Below are positions 1 to 5,885 of a DNA stretch of 5,885 nt, one piece after another; position 1 is the stretch's first letter; every line of letters starts with the position of its first letter. This DNA is from an uncultured Oscillospiraceae bacterium (GTDB lineage Bacteria > Bacillota > Clostridia > Oscillospirales > Ruminococcaceae). Where the stretch lies: NCBI GenBank assembly GCA_900556525.1, contig USOZ01000123.1, positions 1-5,885 of the forward strand, given 5' to 3'. The position numbers and the translations under genes were made by a program. The notes under the pieces were generated by a model that did not search any database, had not been told where the DNA came from, and saw nothing but the letters and a program-made list of their open reading frames with translations.

Positions 1-5
1 TATAG

Positions 6-57
6 ACAAAAAATCTTCGTATAACCTCTATATGCAAGATTATACTCGATTTTTTGT
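6..57. terminator. large inverted repeat, possible (bidirectional) terminator
   Basis: ACAAAAAATC (6-15) is the exact reverse complement of GATTTTTTGT (48-57). Inside it, GTATAA (19-24) pairs with TTATAC (40-45), separated from the outer stem by a small internal loop (TTC/TC) and closed by a 15-nt loop. The A-run on the left and T-run on the right are what a terminator readable from both sides would show, so it could end a gene lying left of the window. The stem is AT-rich and weak, so a role as an operator or plain chance repeat is also possible. Confidence 0.35.
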
Positions 58-224
58 ATAGTTTTTAATTGGTGCTGAATATAAGACGTCTTTGTATATA
101 AAACTTGAAAATCGCGAAAAAAGTTGCAGTTTTTGGTAAATTTTGTGCCAAACTGTGTTAAAAAGCGTACCATGTTGGAAATATTTGGCAAAAATCACAA
201 AACAAGCTGTTGAAATACGGTAAT

Positions 225-234
225 AATCATGATT
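225..234. promoter_or_regulatory. 10-bp palindrome upstream of the glgB -35 box
   Basis: AATCATGATT is a perfect palindrome ending 14 bp before the -35 hexamer of the glgB promoter. Two further flanking positions on each side also match after one mismatch. The position suits a regulator binding site, but the sequence is short and AT-rich and I do not recognise it as the site of a known regulator. Confidence 0.2.
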
Positions 235-248
235 TTTTAACAAATGTA

Positions 249-277
249 TTGCACTAATAGGTTAAATGTGCTATAAT
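249..277 (+). promoter_or_regulatory. glgB operon promoter, sigma-A type with extended -10
   Basis: The -35 box is TTGCAC (249-254). A 17-bp spacer follows, then the -10 box TATAAT (272-277), preceded by TG at 269-270, which makes an extended -10 (TGCTATAAT). The perfect extended -10 can compensate for the -35, which matches consensus only in its first half. Transcription should start near 284, giving a leader of about 67 nt. No other good promoter is seen before the terminator at 4870, so this one probably serves glgB, glgC and glgD together. Confidence 0.8.
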
Positions 278-305
278 GATATTATATAAAAATGATGTTT
301 ATATG

Positions 306-327
306 CAATTTTACAACAATTTTACAT
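306..327 (+). repeat. 11-nt tandem direct repeat in the glgB leader
   Basis: CAATTTTACAA (306-316) is followed directly by CAATTTTACAT (317-327), so ten of eleven bases repeat with an 11-nt period, about one helical turn. A third TTACA occurs at 327-331. The repeat lies in the predicted untranslated leader, starting about 22 nt after the expected transcription start and ending about 10 nt before the RBS. It could be a protein site on DNA or RNA, or simply low-complexity sequence. Confidence 0.5.
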
Positions 328-337
328 TACACGGCGG

Positions 338-343
338 AAGGAG
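338..343 (+). promoter_or_regulatory. glgB ribosome binding site, fixes the start
   Basis: AAGGAG lies 7 nt before the ATG at 351 and is the only good RBS in the region. The same frame stays open upstream to an ATG at 276, but that codon overlaps the -10 box and precedes the expected transcript start. The in-frame ATG at 303 has no RBS. The start at 351 is therefore preferred. Confidence 0.85.
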
Positions 344-350
344 TGACTTT

Positions 351-2426
351 ATGACAATCACTGTACCGGAGCAATACAGGCTCCCACTTCATCTCTTTCA
401 CGAGGGAAATATAACAAAGGGCTATGAATTTTTCGGTTCTCATCTCACCGAGCAGAATGGAAAAAAGGGTGTTATATTCCGCGTGTGGGCACCGCAAGCA
501 GCTTCGGTAAGCGTTGTGGGCGACTTTAATCGTTGGGACAGAACCGGCGGCTACATGAACAAGATAGGCGACGGCGGAATCTGGGAGCTTTTCGTTCCCG
601 GGCTGAAAGTCTACGACGCGTATAAATACAGCATTGAAAGCAAGTACGGTCAGGTGCGGCTAAAGGCGGATCCTTACGGATTCCACATGGAAACGCGCCC
701 GAATACCGCAACGAAAATATACGACCTTTCGGGATATAAATGGAAAGACGGAAAGTGGCAGGAGGAACGCAAGACAAAGGATGTTTACTCCGCGCCCATA
801 AACATTTACGAGGTTCACCTTAATTCGTGGCAGCACAAGAATTATGAGGAAGAACTGTTCAATTACATGGAGTGCGCGCGCGAGCTTGTACCTTATGTAA
901 AGAAAATGGGCTACACTCATATCGAAATGATGCCTATTGCGGAATTTCCGTTCGACGGCTCGTGGGGCTATCAGGGTATCGGCTATTACGCGCCGACATC
1001 GCGTTTCGGAACTCCGCACGATTTCATGGAATTTGTGGATTACTGCCACCAGAATGAAATCGGCGTAATCCTTGACTGGGTTCCCGCGCACTTTCCGAAA
1101 GACGCGGCAGGTCTTTACGAATTTGACGGCGAATGCTGCTATGAGTATTCCGACCCGCTGAAAAACGAGCATCGGAACTGGGGTACGCGCGTTTTCGACT
1201 GGGGAAAGCCCGAGGTTCAGAGCTTCCTTATTTCAAATGCGACATACTGGTTCGACCTTTATCATATCGACGGACTGCGCGTTGACGCGGTGGCTTCAAT
1301 GCTCTATCTCGACTATGACAGGCGCGAATGGCGGCCGAACTGCCACGGCGGAAACGAAAACCTCGAAGCGGTCGCTTTCCTCCAGAAATTAAATGCGGCA
1401 TTATTCGGACAATTCCCGAATATACTTATGATTGCGGAGGAGTCGACGTCGTGGCCTATGGTCACAAAGCCCGCTGATATAGGCGGACTTGGCTTCAATT
1501 ATAAGTGGAACATGGGCTGGATGAACGATATGCTCCAATATATGTCGATGAATCCCGAATGGCGCCCCGACCACCACAACAAACTGACGTTCTCGTTCTA
1601 CTACGCTTTTTCCGAGAACTATATTCTCCCGATCTCACACGACGAGGTCGTACATGGAAAATGCTCCATGCTCGATAAGATGAGCGGTCCGAGAGAACTT
1701 CGGTTCGCGTCGTACAGAACGTTCCTCGGCTATATGATGGCGCACCCCGGAAAGAAACTGCTGTTTATGGGTCAGGAATTCGCGCAGTTCAAGGAATGGA
1801 ACTACAAAACGGGTCTTGACTGGGACGTGCTTGATTTTCCTGAACACAAGCAGCTCTGGGAATATCAGAAAGCACTGAACAAATTCTATCTTGATACAAA
1901 CGAGCTTTGGGAAATCGACAACGACTGGTCGGGATTCAAGTGGATAAGCAGCGACGATAATCATAACAGCGTTATCGTTTTCCGCCGCTTCAATAAGAAG
2001 GGCGAGGAAATAATCGCCGTGTGCAATTTCCAGCCGAAACGCCACGAGGAATACAGCTTCGGCGTTCCGTATTATGCGGATTATGAGGAGATATTCACTT
2101 CCGAGGCGAAGGAATTCGGCGGAAGCGGCTACCGCAACAAAAATATCAGTTCCCGCCGCGAGGATATGCACGGCGAGAAGTTCGCGGTAACGATCCACAT
2201 TGAGCCGATGTCCGTAATGTATTTCCGCCCCGTGAATATAAAGGATTATGACGCGGAACAGCTTGCGCTTGCGAAAAAAGCCGAACGCGCAAAAAAATCG
2301 GCGGAAAAAGCGGCGAAGCCGTTGACCAAAAAAGGAAAGTCAGCGCCGAAAGCGGCTGAAAAACAGGCGGCGAAAAAGCCCGCCGCAAACAAAACGGCAG
2401 CAAAGGCGAAGAAAAATAAACAATAA
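351..2426 (+). CDS. glgB: 1,4-alpha-glucan (glycogen) branching enzyme, GH13_9
   Basis: This 691-residue cytoplasmic enzyme (EC 2.4.1.18) cuts alpha-1,4-glucan chains and re-attaches the piece by an alpha-1,6 bond, creating glycogen branches. An N-terminal CBM48 domain (about 30-115, with RVWAPQA and VGDFNRWD) precedes the GH13 barrel. All four conserved regions are present: I, DWVPAHFP (242-249); II, GLRVDAVASM with nucleophile D312; III, IAEEST with acid/base E363; IV, LPISHDEVVHGK with H430 and D431. The C-terminal beta domain (about 527-627) ends at MSVMYFRP. The odd part is a further Lys/Ala-rich tail (635-691), absent from typical GlgB. Only one N-terminal CBM48 precedes the barrel, so the extra N-terminal domain of the E. 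coli type is missing. It is the first gene of the operon, 28 nt ahead of glgC. Start choice: see the RBS at 338-343. Identification is certain; the tail's function is unknown. Confidence 0.97.
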   Translation: MTITVPEQYRLPLHLFHEGNITKGYEFFGSHLTEQNGKKGVIFRVWAPQAASVSVVGDFNRWDRTGGYMNKIGDGGIWELFVPGLKVYDAYKYSIESKYGQVRLKADPYGFHMETRPNTATKIYDLSGYKWKDGKWQEERKTKDVYSAPINIYEVHLNSWQHKNYEEELFNYMECARELVPYVKKMGYTHIEMMPIAEFPFDGSWGYQGIGYYAPTSRFGTPHDFMEFVDYCHQNEIGVILDWVPAHFPKDAAGLYEFDGECCYEYSDPLKNEHRNWGTRVFDWGKPEVQSFLISNATYWFDLYHIDGLRVDAVASMLYLDYDRREWRPNCHGGNENLEAVAFLQKLNAALFGQFPNILMIAEESTSWPMVTKPADIGGLGFNYKWNMGWMNDMLQYMSMNPEWRPDHHNKLTFSFYYAFSENYILPISHDEVVHGKCSMLDKMSGPRELRFASYRTFLGYMMAHPGKKLLFMGQEFAQFKEWNYKTGLDWDVLDFPEHKQLWEYQKALNKFYLDTNELWEIDNDWSGFKWISSDDNHNSVIVFRRFNKKGEEIIAVCNFQPKRHEEYSFGVPYYADYEEIFTSEAKEFGGSGYRNKNISSRREDMHGEKFAVTIHIEPMSVMYFRPVNIKDYDAEQLALAKKAERAKKSAEKAAKPLTKKGKSAPKAAEKQAAKKPAANKTAAKAKKNKQ
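2253..2423 (+). other. Lys/Ala-rich low-complexity tail of GlgB
   Basis: The last 57 codons of glgB encode a tail with 18 lysines and 18 alanines, plus a few Glu, Pro, Thr and Asn, with loose motifs such as AEKAAKP and AAKKPAANK. It is strongly basic, probably disordered or helical, and resembles the tails of bacterial histone H1-like proteins. It follows directly after the complete catalytic and beta domains, in the same frame, so it is an extension and not a frameshifted end. Binding to nucleic acid, another polyanion or a partner is conceivable but unproven. Confidence 0.85.
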
Positions 2427-2454
2427 GCTATTATAAATTCGGAGGTTAAAGATT

Positions 2455-3660
2455 ATGAACCATGTAAAAAAAGAGTGCGTGGCAATGCTTCTCGCGGGCG
2501 GACAGGGCAGCAGACTTTATGCGCTGACCCAGAATATGGCAAAGCCCGCAGTTCCCTACGGCGGCAAGTACAGAATTATCGACTTTCCGCTCTCTAACTG
2601 CGTAAACTCGGGCATTGATACCGTCGGCGTTCTTACTCAGTATCAGCCCCTCGTGCTGAACGAGTATATCGGCAACGGTCACCCTTGGGGACTCGACCGC
2701 GTTCACGGCGGCGTTCATGTTCTCCCGCCTTATGAGACTGCTTCGGGCAAGTCATGGTATACGGGTACGGCGAACGCGATCTACCAGAACATCAGCTTTA
2801 TCGACCGCTATAATCCTGAATATGTTGCGGTTCTTTCGGGTGACCACATCTACAAAATGGACTATTCGGAAATGCTCGAATATCACAAGAAAAAGAATGC
2901 GGACGCTACTATCGCGGTTCTTGAAGTTCCGTGGGAAGAGGCTTCCCGCTTCGGTATCATGACAGCCGATGAAGAAGGCACGATCACGGAATTTGCGGAA
3001 AAGCCCGCAGAACCCAAGTCGAACCTCGCTTCAATGGGCGTATACATCTTTACATGGTCAACTCTCAAGCGTCACCTTATCGCAAACGAACAGGACGAGG
3101 GCGCAACCAAGGACTTCGGTAAGAATATCATTCCCGCAATGCTCGGCGAGGGCTGCAAGCTCGTTGCTTACCACTTTGACGCATACTGGAAGGACGTTGG
3201 AACTATCGACTCCCTCTGGGAAGCGAACATGGACTGCCTCGACCCGAATGTTCCGCTCGACCTTTACGACCCAAAGTGGAAGATATATTCAAGAAACCCT
3301 GTTATGCCGCCTCACTATGCAGGTCCGAACAGCAAGATCGAAAACTCGATGGTTGCCGAGGGCTGTACCATTGACGGCGAAATCGACTTCTCGGTTCTTT
3401 TCGACGGAGTTACCGTTGAAGAGGGCGCGACAGTTCGCTACAGCATTGTAATGCCCAACACAGTTATCAAAAAGGGCGCTGTTATCGAATATTCGATAGT
3501 CGGCGAGGACTGCACCATAGGCGAGGGCGTACATATCGGCGAAAGACCCGAAAACGTTGAGAACAGAGATGAATGGGGCGTTGCGGTTGTCGGACACGGC
3601 GTAAATATCTCCGACAAGGTTCAGATCGCGCCCAAGGCAATGATCTCGAAAGACATCTGA
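2455..3660 (+). CDS. glgC: glucose-1-phosphate adenylyltransferase, catalytic subunit
   Basis: This 401-residue cytoplasmic enzyme (EC 2.7.7.27) makes ADP-glucose from ATP and glucose-1-phosphate, the committed step of bacterial glycogen synthesis. The N-terminal nucleotidyltransferase domain has an intact signature, [10 protein letters not shown] (12-21), then [18 protein letters not shown] (31-48), the catalytic LSGDHIYK (127-134, D130), FAEKP (180-184, with sugar-phosphate-binding K183), SMGVYIF (193-199) and [10 protein letters not shown] (244-253). The C-terminal part (about 290-401) is a left-handed beta-helix of hexapeptide repeats, used for oligomerisation and allostery. Length is normal for the family. 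GGAGG (2441-2445) sits 9 nt before the ATG. The gene lies 28 nt after glgB and 37 nt before glgD, consistent with co-transcription. Because GlgD follows, the active enzyme is probably a GlgC/GlgD heterotetramer, as described for Firmicutes homologues. Confidence 0.97.
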   Translation: MNHVKKECVAMLLAGGQGSRLYALTQNMAKPAVPYGGKYRIIDFPLSNCVNSGIDTVGVLTQYQPLVLNEYIGNGHPWGLDRVHGGVHVLPPYETASGKSWYTGTANAIYQNISFIDRYNPEYVAVLSGDHIYKMDYSEMLEYHKKKNADATIAVLEVPWEEASRFGIMTADEEGTITEFAEKPAEPKSNLASMGVYIFTWSTLKRHLIANEQDEGATKDFGKNIIPAMLGEGCKLVAYHFDAYWKDVGTIDSLWEANMDCLDPNVPLDLYDPKWKIYSRNPVMPPHYAGPNSKIENSMVAEGCTIDGEIDFSVLFDGVTVEEGATVRYSIVMPNTVIKKGAVIEYSIVGEDCTIGEGVHIGERPENVENRDEWGVAVVGHGVNISDKVQIAPKAMISKDI

Positions 3661-3697
3661 AGTTAACAAATCTGATTATAGAAAGGAATAAACAAAA

Positions 3698-4825
3698 ATG
3701 GCTAATATGTCTAATGTACTCGGTCTGATCTTTGCCAATATGCACGAGCTGACTGTAACCGATTTGACCAAAAACCGCGCAATGGCGTCCGTTCCGTTCG
3801 GATGCAGATACAGACTTATCGACTTTCCTCTTTCAAATATGGTAAATTCCGGCATCTCTAACGTCGGCGTTGTTACAAAGTCCAATTACCAGTCGCTGCT
3901 CGACCACATCGGCTCCGGCGACGAATGGGATCTCTCCAGAAAAACAGGCGGACTTCACTTCCTCCCGCCCTACAGCCGCTTTGAAAACGGCGGACTTTAC
4001 CGCGGCAGACTTGAAGCGCTCGCAGGCGTAAAGCAGTTTATCCGCAACTCGCACGCTGACTACGTTCTCATGACAGACTGCGACTGCGTAGCGAATATCG
4101 ACTATAAGAAAATCGTTGATTTCCACGAAGCTAAAGGCGCTGACATCACGGTCGTATATGGCAGAAGCATCTACACCGCTGACCAGACCAAGACCCGCAC
4201 TATTCTGAAAATCAACGACGCAGGAGAAGTTTACGACGTTCTTATCCGTCCCGAAATGGTCGGCGAATTCGACACGAGCATGAACATTTTCGTTCTTTCG
4301 CGTGAATTCCTCAAGAAAATCGTAAATGAATCCGAAAGCAGAAACCTGTACAGCTTTGAGGTCGACGTTCTTCAGCACAGACTCAAAGAGTTCAAGATTA
4401 TGGGCTATCGCTTTGACGATTATTACGCTCAGATCGACAGCATTCAGACCTACTACAAGGCAAACATGGACATCATGAACAAGGAGATTCGCGACAAGCT
4501 GTTCAATCTCAATAACCCGATTTACACGAAGGTTCGCGACGAAGCTCCCGCTAAGTACGGTCTTGAAGCTTCCGTAAAGAACAGCCTTATCGCAGACGGC
4601 TGCATTATCGAGGGAACGGTTGAAAATTCCATTCTCTTCCGCGGCGTAAAGATCGGAAAAGGCTCGGTCGTAAAGAACTGTATCCTCATGCAGAACACTA
4701 TCGTCGGCGATAAGTGCGAGCTTAACTATGTTCTTTCCGACAAGAACGTTAAGGTCGGCGATTACAGAAGCCTCTGCGGAACCTCTGATTATCCCGTTTT
4801 CGTAAACAAGGACGCAATCGTATAA
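3698..4825 (+). CDS. glgD: ADP-glucose pyrophosphorylase-like regulatory subunit GlgD
   Basis: This 375-residue protein is a paralogue of GlgC and keeps the same fold: SVPFGCRYRLIDFPLSN (31-47), a conserved middle, and a C-terminal hexapeptide beta-helix (about 290-365). The catalytic features are lost. The GGxGxRL signature is replaced by LIFANMHEL (10-18), the GlgC motif LSGDHIYK by MTDCDCVAN (125-133), the EKP lysine motif has no counterpart before DTSMNIFVLS (192-201), and WKDVGT becomes YYAQIDS (242-248). In Firmicutes, GlgD proteins are known as poorly or non-catalytic partners that modulate GlgC; that role is inferred here. GAAAGGA (3681-3687) lies 10 nt before the ATG. The cysteine-rich MTDCDC stretch at the dead active site is unusual-looking. 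It is the last gene of the operon, followed 18 nt later by a terminator hairpin. Confidence 0.95.
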   Translation: MANMSNVLGLIFANMHELTVTDLTKNRAMASVPFGCRYRLIDFPLSNMVNSGISNVGVVTKSNYQSLLDHIGSGDEWDLSRKTGGLHFLPPYSRFENGGLYRGRLEALAGVKQFIRNSHADYVLMTDCDCVANIDYKKIVDFHEAKGADITVVYGRSIYTADQTKTRTILKINDAGEVYDVLIRPEMVGEFDTSMNIFVLSREFLKKIVNESESRNLYSFEVDVLQHRLKEFKIMGYRFDDYYAQIDSIQTYYKANMDIMNKEIRDKLFNLNNPIYTKVRDEAPAKYGLEASVKNSLIADGCIIEGTVENSILFRGVKIGKGSVVKNCILMQNTIVGDKCELNYVLSDKNVKVGDYRSLCGTSDYPVFVNKDAIV

Positions 4826-4843
4826 TTACATACGAATATGTTG

Positions 4844-4870
4844 AAAGGCTGCGGTTTTCCGCAGCCTTTT
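4844..4870 (+). terminator. Rho-independent terminator of the glgBCD operon
   Basis: AAAGGCTGCGG (4844-4854) and CCGCAGCCTTT (4859-4869) form a perfect 11-bp stem with a TTTT loop, ending in a T-run of four (4867-4870). The T-run is short and partly inside the stem, but the GC-rich core is strong. It begins 18 nt after the glgD stop codon. The complement also ends in a T-run, so it may work in both directions. Confidence 0.88.
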
Positions 4871-4883
4871 GCTATACCCGATA

Positions 4884-4912
4884 TTGACAAAACGCGCCGA
4901 AAAATATATAAT
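4884..4912 (+). promoter_or_regulatory. perfect consensus sigma-A promoter for the hydrolase gene
   Basis: TTGACA (4884-4889), a 17-bp spacer and TATAAT (4907-4912) match the housekeeping consensus at all twelve positions. Transcription should start near 4919, giving a leader of about 20 nt. It lies 13 nt after the operon terminator, so the downstream gene is a separate transcription unit. No operator-like repeat is evident beside it, which suggests constitutive expression. Confidence 0.88.
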
Positions 4913-4925
4913 AATGGTATATGCT

Positions 4926-4931
4926 AGGAGG
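4926..4931 (+). promoter_or_regulatory. RBS of the hydrolase gene, fixes the start
   Basis: AGGAGG is a perfect Shine-Dalgarno sequence 7 nt before the ATG at 4939. An in-frame ATG at 4921 also exists, only about 2 nt from the expected transcription start and upstream of the RBS, so it would need leaderless translation. The start at 4939 is preferred. Confidence 0.85.
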
Positions 4932-4938
4932 TTTTTCC

Positions 4939-5885
4939 ATGAACATTATTGTCAGCGCCGCGCACTTTCTGCTGCTTTCATTTACGCTCAACCTGCCGCT
5001 GCTTGAGGTATTTCTCGGCTTTAACACGCCCGTATTTATAAACGCGGTCATTGTAATATATTTTATACTTTTCAATGTCTTTCCGACATTTCGCAAATAT
5101 CCCGATTTTCGCCTAAAAGTCCTCGGCGACGGCGCGGAGCTTCTGCTTCAGTTCATGCTGACCTGCGCTGCTTCGATACCTGTGCTTGTTATAGGGATCA
5201 TGCAGGCTGTGAGCGGAGATATTTCGGGCTGGACGTTGGCGCTTTACTGTATTCTGCTGGTTATCGGCGAAGCGGTGATTTTCTGGAACGGTATAATTCG
5301 CGTTTATCTCACTTCCGTGCAGCTCGCAATGCGCTATCGGCTGCTTGGAATTGCGTTCGGGCTGGTCCCGATTGCCAACATTGTCATGCTGCTGATAATT
5401 TATTGCAAGGCTCGTCATGAATGCAGAGTCGAAACTCAAAAGGCGAAGCTGAACGAGGCGCGCAAGGACGAACATATATGTGCGCTGAAATATCCCGTGC
5501 TGCTTGTTCACGGCGTATTTTTCCGTGACAGCGCGCTGCTGAATTACTGGGGGCGCATACCCGCCGAACTTGAAAAAAACGGCGCGGTGATATACTACGG
5601 AAATCAGCAGTCGGCGGCGTCGGTCGAGAAGAGTGCGGCTGAGCTTGCCGTAAGGATAAAGTCGATCGTCGAAGAAACGGGCTGTGAAAAGCTGAACATA
5701 ATCGCTCATTCAAAGGGCGGACTTGATTCGCGCTACGCGATAAGTGTGCTGGGCTGCGATAAATATGTTGCGTCGCTCACTACGATAAATACCCCGCCCC
5801 GCGGCTGCCTTTTTGCGGAATATATTTTGAACAACGCTTCCGACAAGTTCAAAGCCGTCGTCGAAAAGACATACAACGGCGCGCT
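4939..5885 (+). CDS. membrane-anchored lipase-like alpha/beta hydrolase (3' end outside window)
   Basis: The frame is open from 4939 to the window edge, giving 315 visible residues without a stop. The first part is hydrophobic, with about five likely membrane helices (roughly residues 4-27, 33-51, 67-91, 97-119 and 135-155). A charged linker (156-184) leads into an alpha/beta-hydrolase domain. There, YPVLLVHG (185-192) gives the oxyanion-side HG, IAHSKGGLDSRY (255-266) is the nucleophile elbow with S258 (AxSxG in place of GxSxG), and LTTINTPPRG (280-289) follows. Spacing and wording resemble Pseudomonas/Burkholderia-type triacylglycerol lipases, although those are secreted and lack this membrane domain. 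The catalytic Asp and His should lie beyond the window. The substrate is unknown; a lipid or other ester is likely. Topology is unclear: five helices with the N-terminus inside would put the hydrolase outside, yet the linker is rich in positive charge. The gene has its own promoter. Confidence 0.85.
   Translation, partial: MNIIVSAAHFLLLSFTLNLPLLEVFLGFNTPVFINAVIVIYFILFNVFPTFRKYPDFRLKVLGDGAELLLQFMLTCAASIPVLVIGIMQAVSGDISGWTLALYCILLVIGEAVIFWNGIIRVYLTSVQLAMRYRLLGIAFGLVPIANIVMLLIIYCKARHECRVETQKAKLNEARKDEHICALKYPVLLVHGVFFRDSALLNYWGRIPAELEKNGAVIYYGNQQSAASVEKSAAELAVRIKSIVEETGCEKLNIIAHSKGGLDSRYAISVLGCDKYVASLTTINTPPRGCLFAEYILNNASDKFKAVVEKTYNGA

Larger units (their letters stand above)
1..350. other. AT-rich intergenic and 5' leader region, no gene
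   Basis: These 350 bases contain no convincing coding sequence. They are visibly much richer in A and T than the genes that follow. From left to right they hold a large inverted repeat (6-57), an uneventful AT-rich stretch with a bulged CAGTTT..GG/CC..AAACTG inverted repeat (127-155), a 10-bp palindrome (225-234), the glgB promoter (249-277), and a leader of about 67 nt with an 11-nt tandem repeat (306-327) and the glgB RBS. The only open frame of any length, on the minus strand at 40-243, begins with TTG, has no RBS and resembles nothing I recognise. Confidence 0.8.

Noticed and set aside
39..67. Possible minus-strand promoter (TATAAT at 44-39)
   Set aside because: The -10 hexamer is exact on the minus strand, but the -35 at any normal spacing is poor, and the hexamer lies inside the inverted repeat of an AT-rich region.
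211..226. Possible CcpA (cre) site near TGAAATACGGTAAT
   Set aside because: It needs an extra base or about four mismatches to the cre consensus; too weak to call.
40..243. Minus-strand open frame of 67 codons in the left intergenic region
   Set aside because: It has a TTG start, no RBS and no recognisable protein features, and it sits in AT-rich regulatory DNA overlapping the inverted repeat.
276..350. Longer glgB start at ATG 276, adding 25 residues
   Set aside because: The codon overlaps the TATAAT box and lies upstream of the expected transcript start, and it has no RBS. The ATG at 351 has AAGGAG at 7-nt spacing and gives a normal GlgB N-terminus.
1635..2198. Long minus-strand open frame of 187 codons inside glgB
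   Set aside because: It is antisense to the conserved catalytic region of glgB, shows no family motifs, and is explained by the codon bias of the real gene.
3661..3697. Internal promoter between glgC and glgD
   Set aside because: TTATAG is loosely -10-like, but no -35 box stands at a suitable distance. The 37-nt gap simply carries the glgD RBS.
3833..4378. Minus-strand open frame of 181 codons inside glgD
   Set aside because: It is antisense to a clearly conserved gene, with no recognisable domain and no sign of its own transcription unit.
5113..5709. Minus-strand open frame of 198 codons opposite the hydrolase gene
   Set aside because: The + strand frame has a perfect promoter, an RBS, membrane helices and lipase motifs. 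The minus frame translates to an Arg-rich protein without recognisable features.

Overview
The window carries a compact bacterial glycogen-synthesis operon (glgB-glgC-glgD, all on the + strand) followed by the 5' part of an unrelated, separately transcribed gene for a membrane-anchored lipase-like hydrolase. The tandem glgC/glgD pair is a Firmicutes trait. With the strong AGGAGG-type ribosome binding sites, textbook sigma-A promoters, moderate GC coding sequence and AT-rich intergenic DNA, it points to a gut-type Clostridia member, most like the Ruminococcus/Oscillospiraceae group. The taxonomy is inferred from gene content and was not tested.

Layout. Positions 1-350 hold no convincing gene. 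This AT-rich region has a large inverted repeat at its left edge (6-57, possibly a terminator), a short palindrome just upstream of the promoter, an extended -10 promoter (249-277), an 11-nt tandem repeat in the leader, and a strong RBS. glgB (351-2426) encodes the branching enzyme. glgC (2455-3660) follows after 28 nt and encodes the catalytic ADP-glucose pyrophosphorylase subunit. glgD (3698-4825) follows after 37 nt and encodes its degenerate, probably regulatory paralogue. A perfect 11-bp hairpin with a short T-run (4844-4870) closes the operon. Only 13 nt later comes a perfect consensus promoter (TTGACA-17-TATAAT, 4884-4912), which drives a five-helix membrane protein fused to an alpha/beta-hydrolase. 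That gene starts at 4939 and runs off the right edge.

How the genes work together. GlgC, tuned by GlgD, makes ADP-glucose from glucose-1-phosphate and ATP. A glycogen synthase (GlgA), not in this window, would polymerise it, and GlgB would add alpha-1,6 branches. The hydrolase has its own promoter and no evident link to glycogen.

No wholly new system is visible. The most unusual items are a 57-residue lysine/alanine-rich tail on GlgB, and the fusion of a polytopic membrane domain to a lipase-type hydrolase. The small repeats in the glgB leader are weaker leads.
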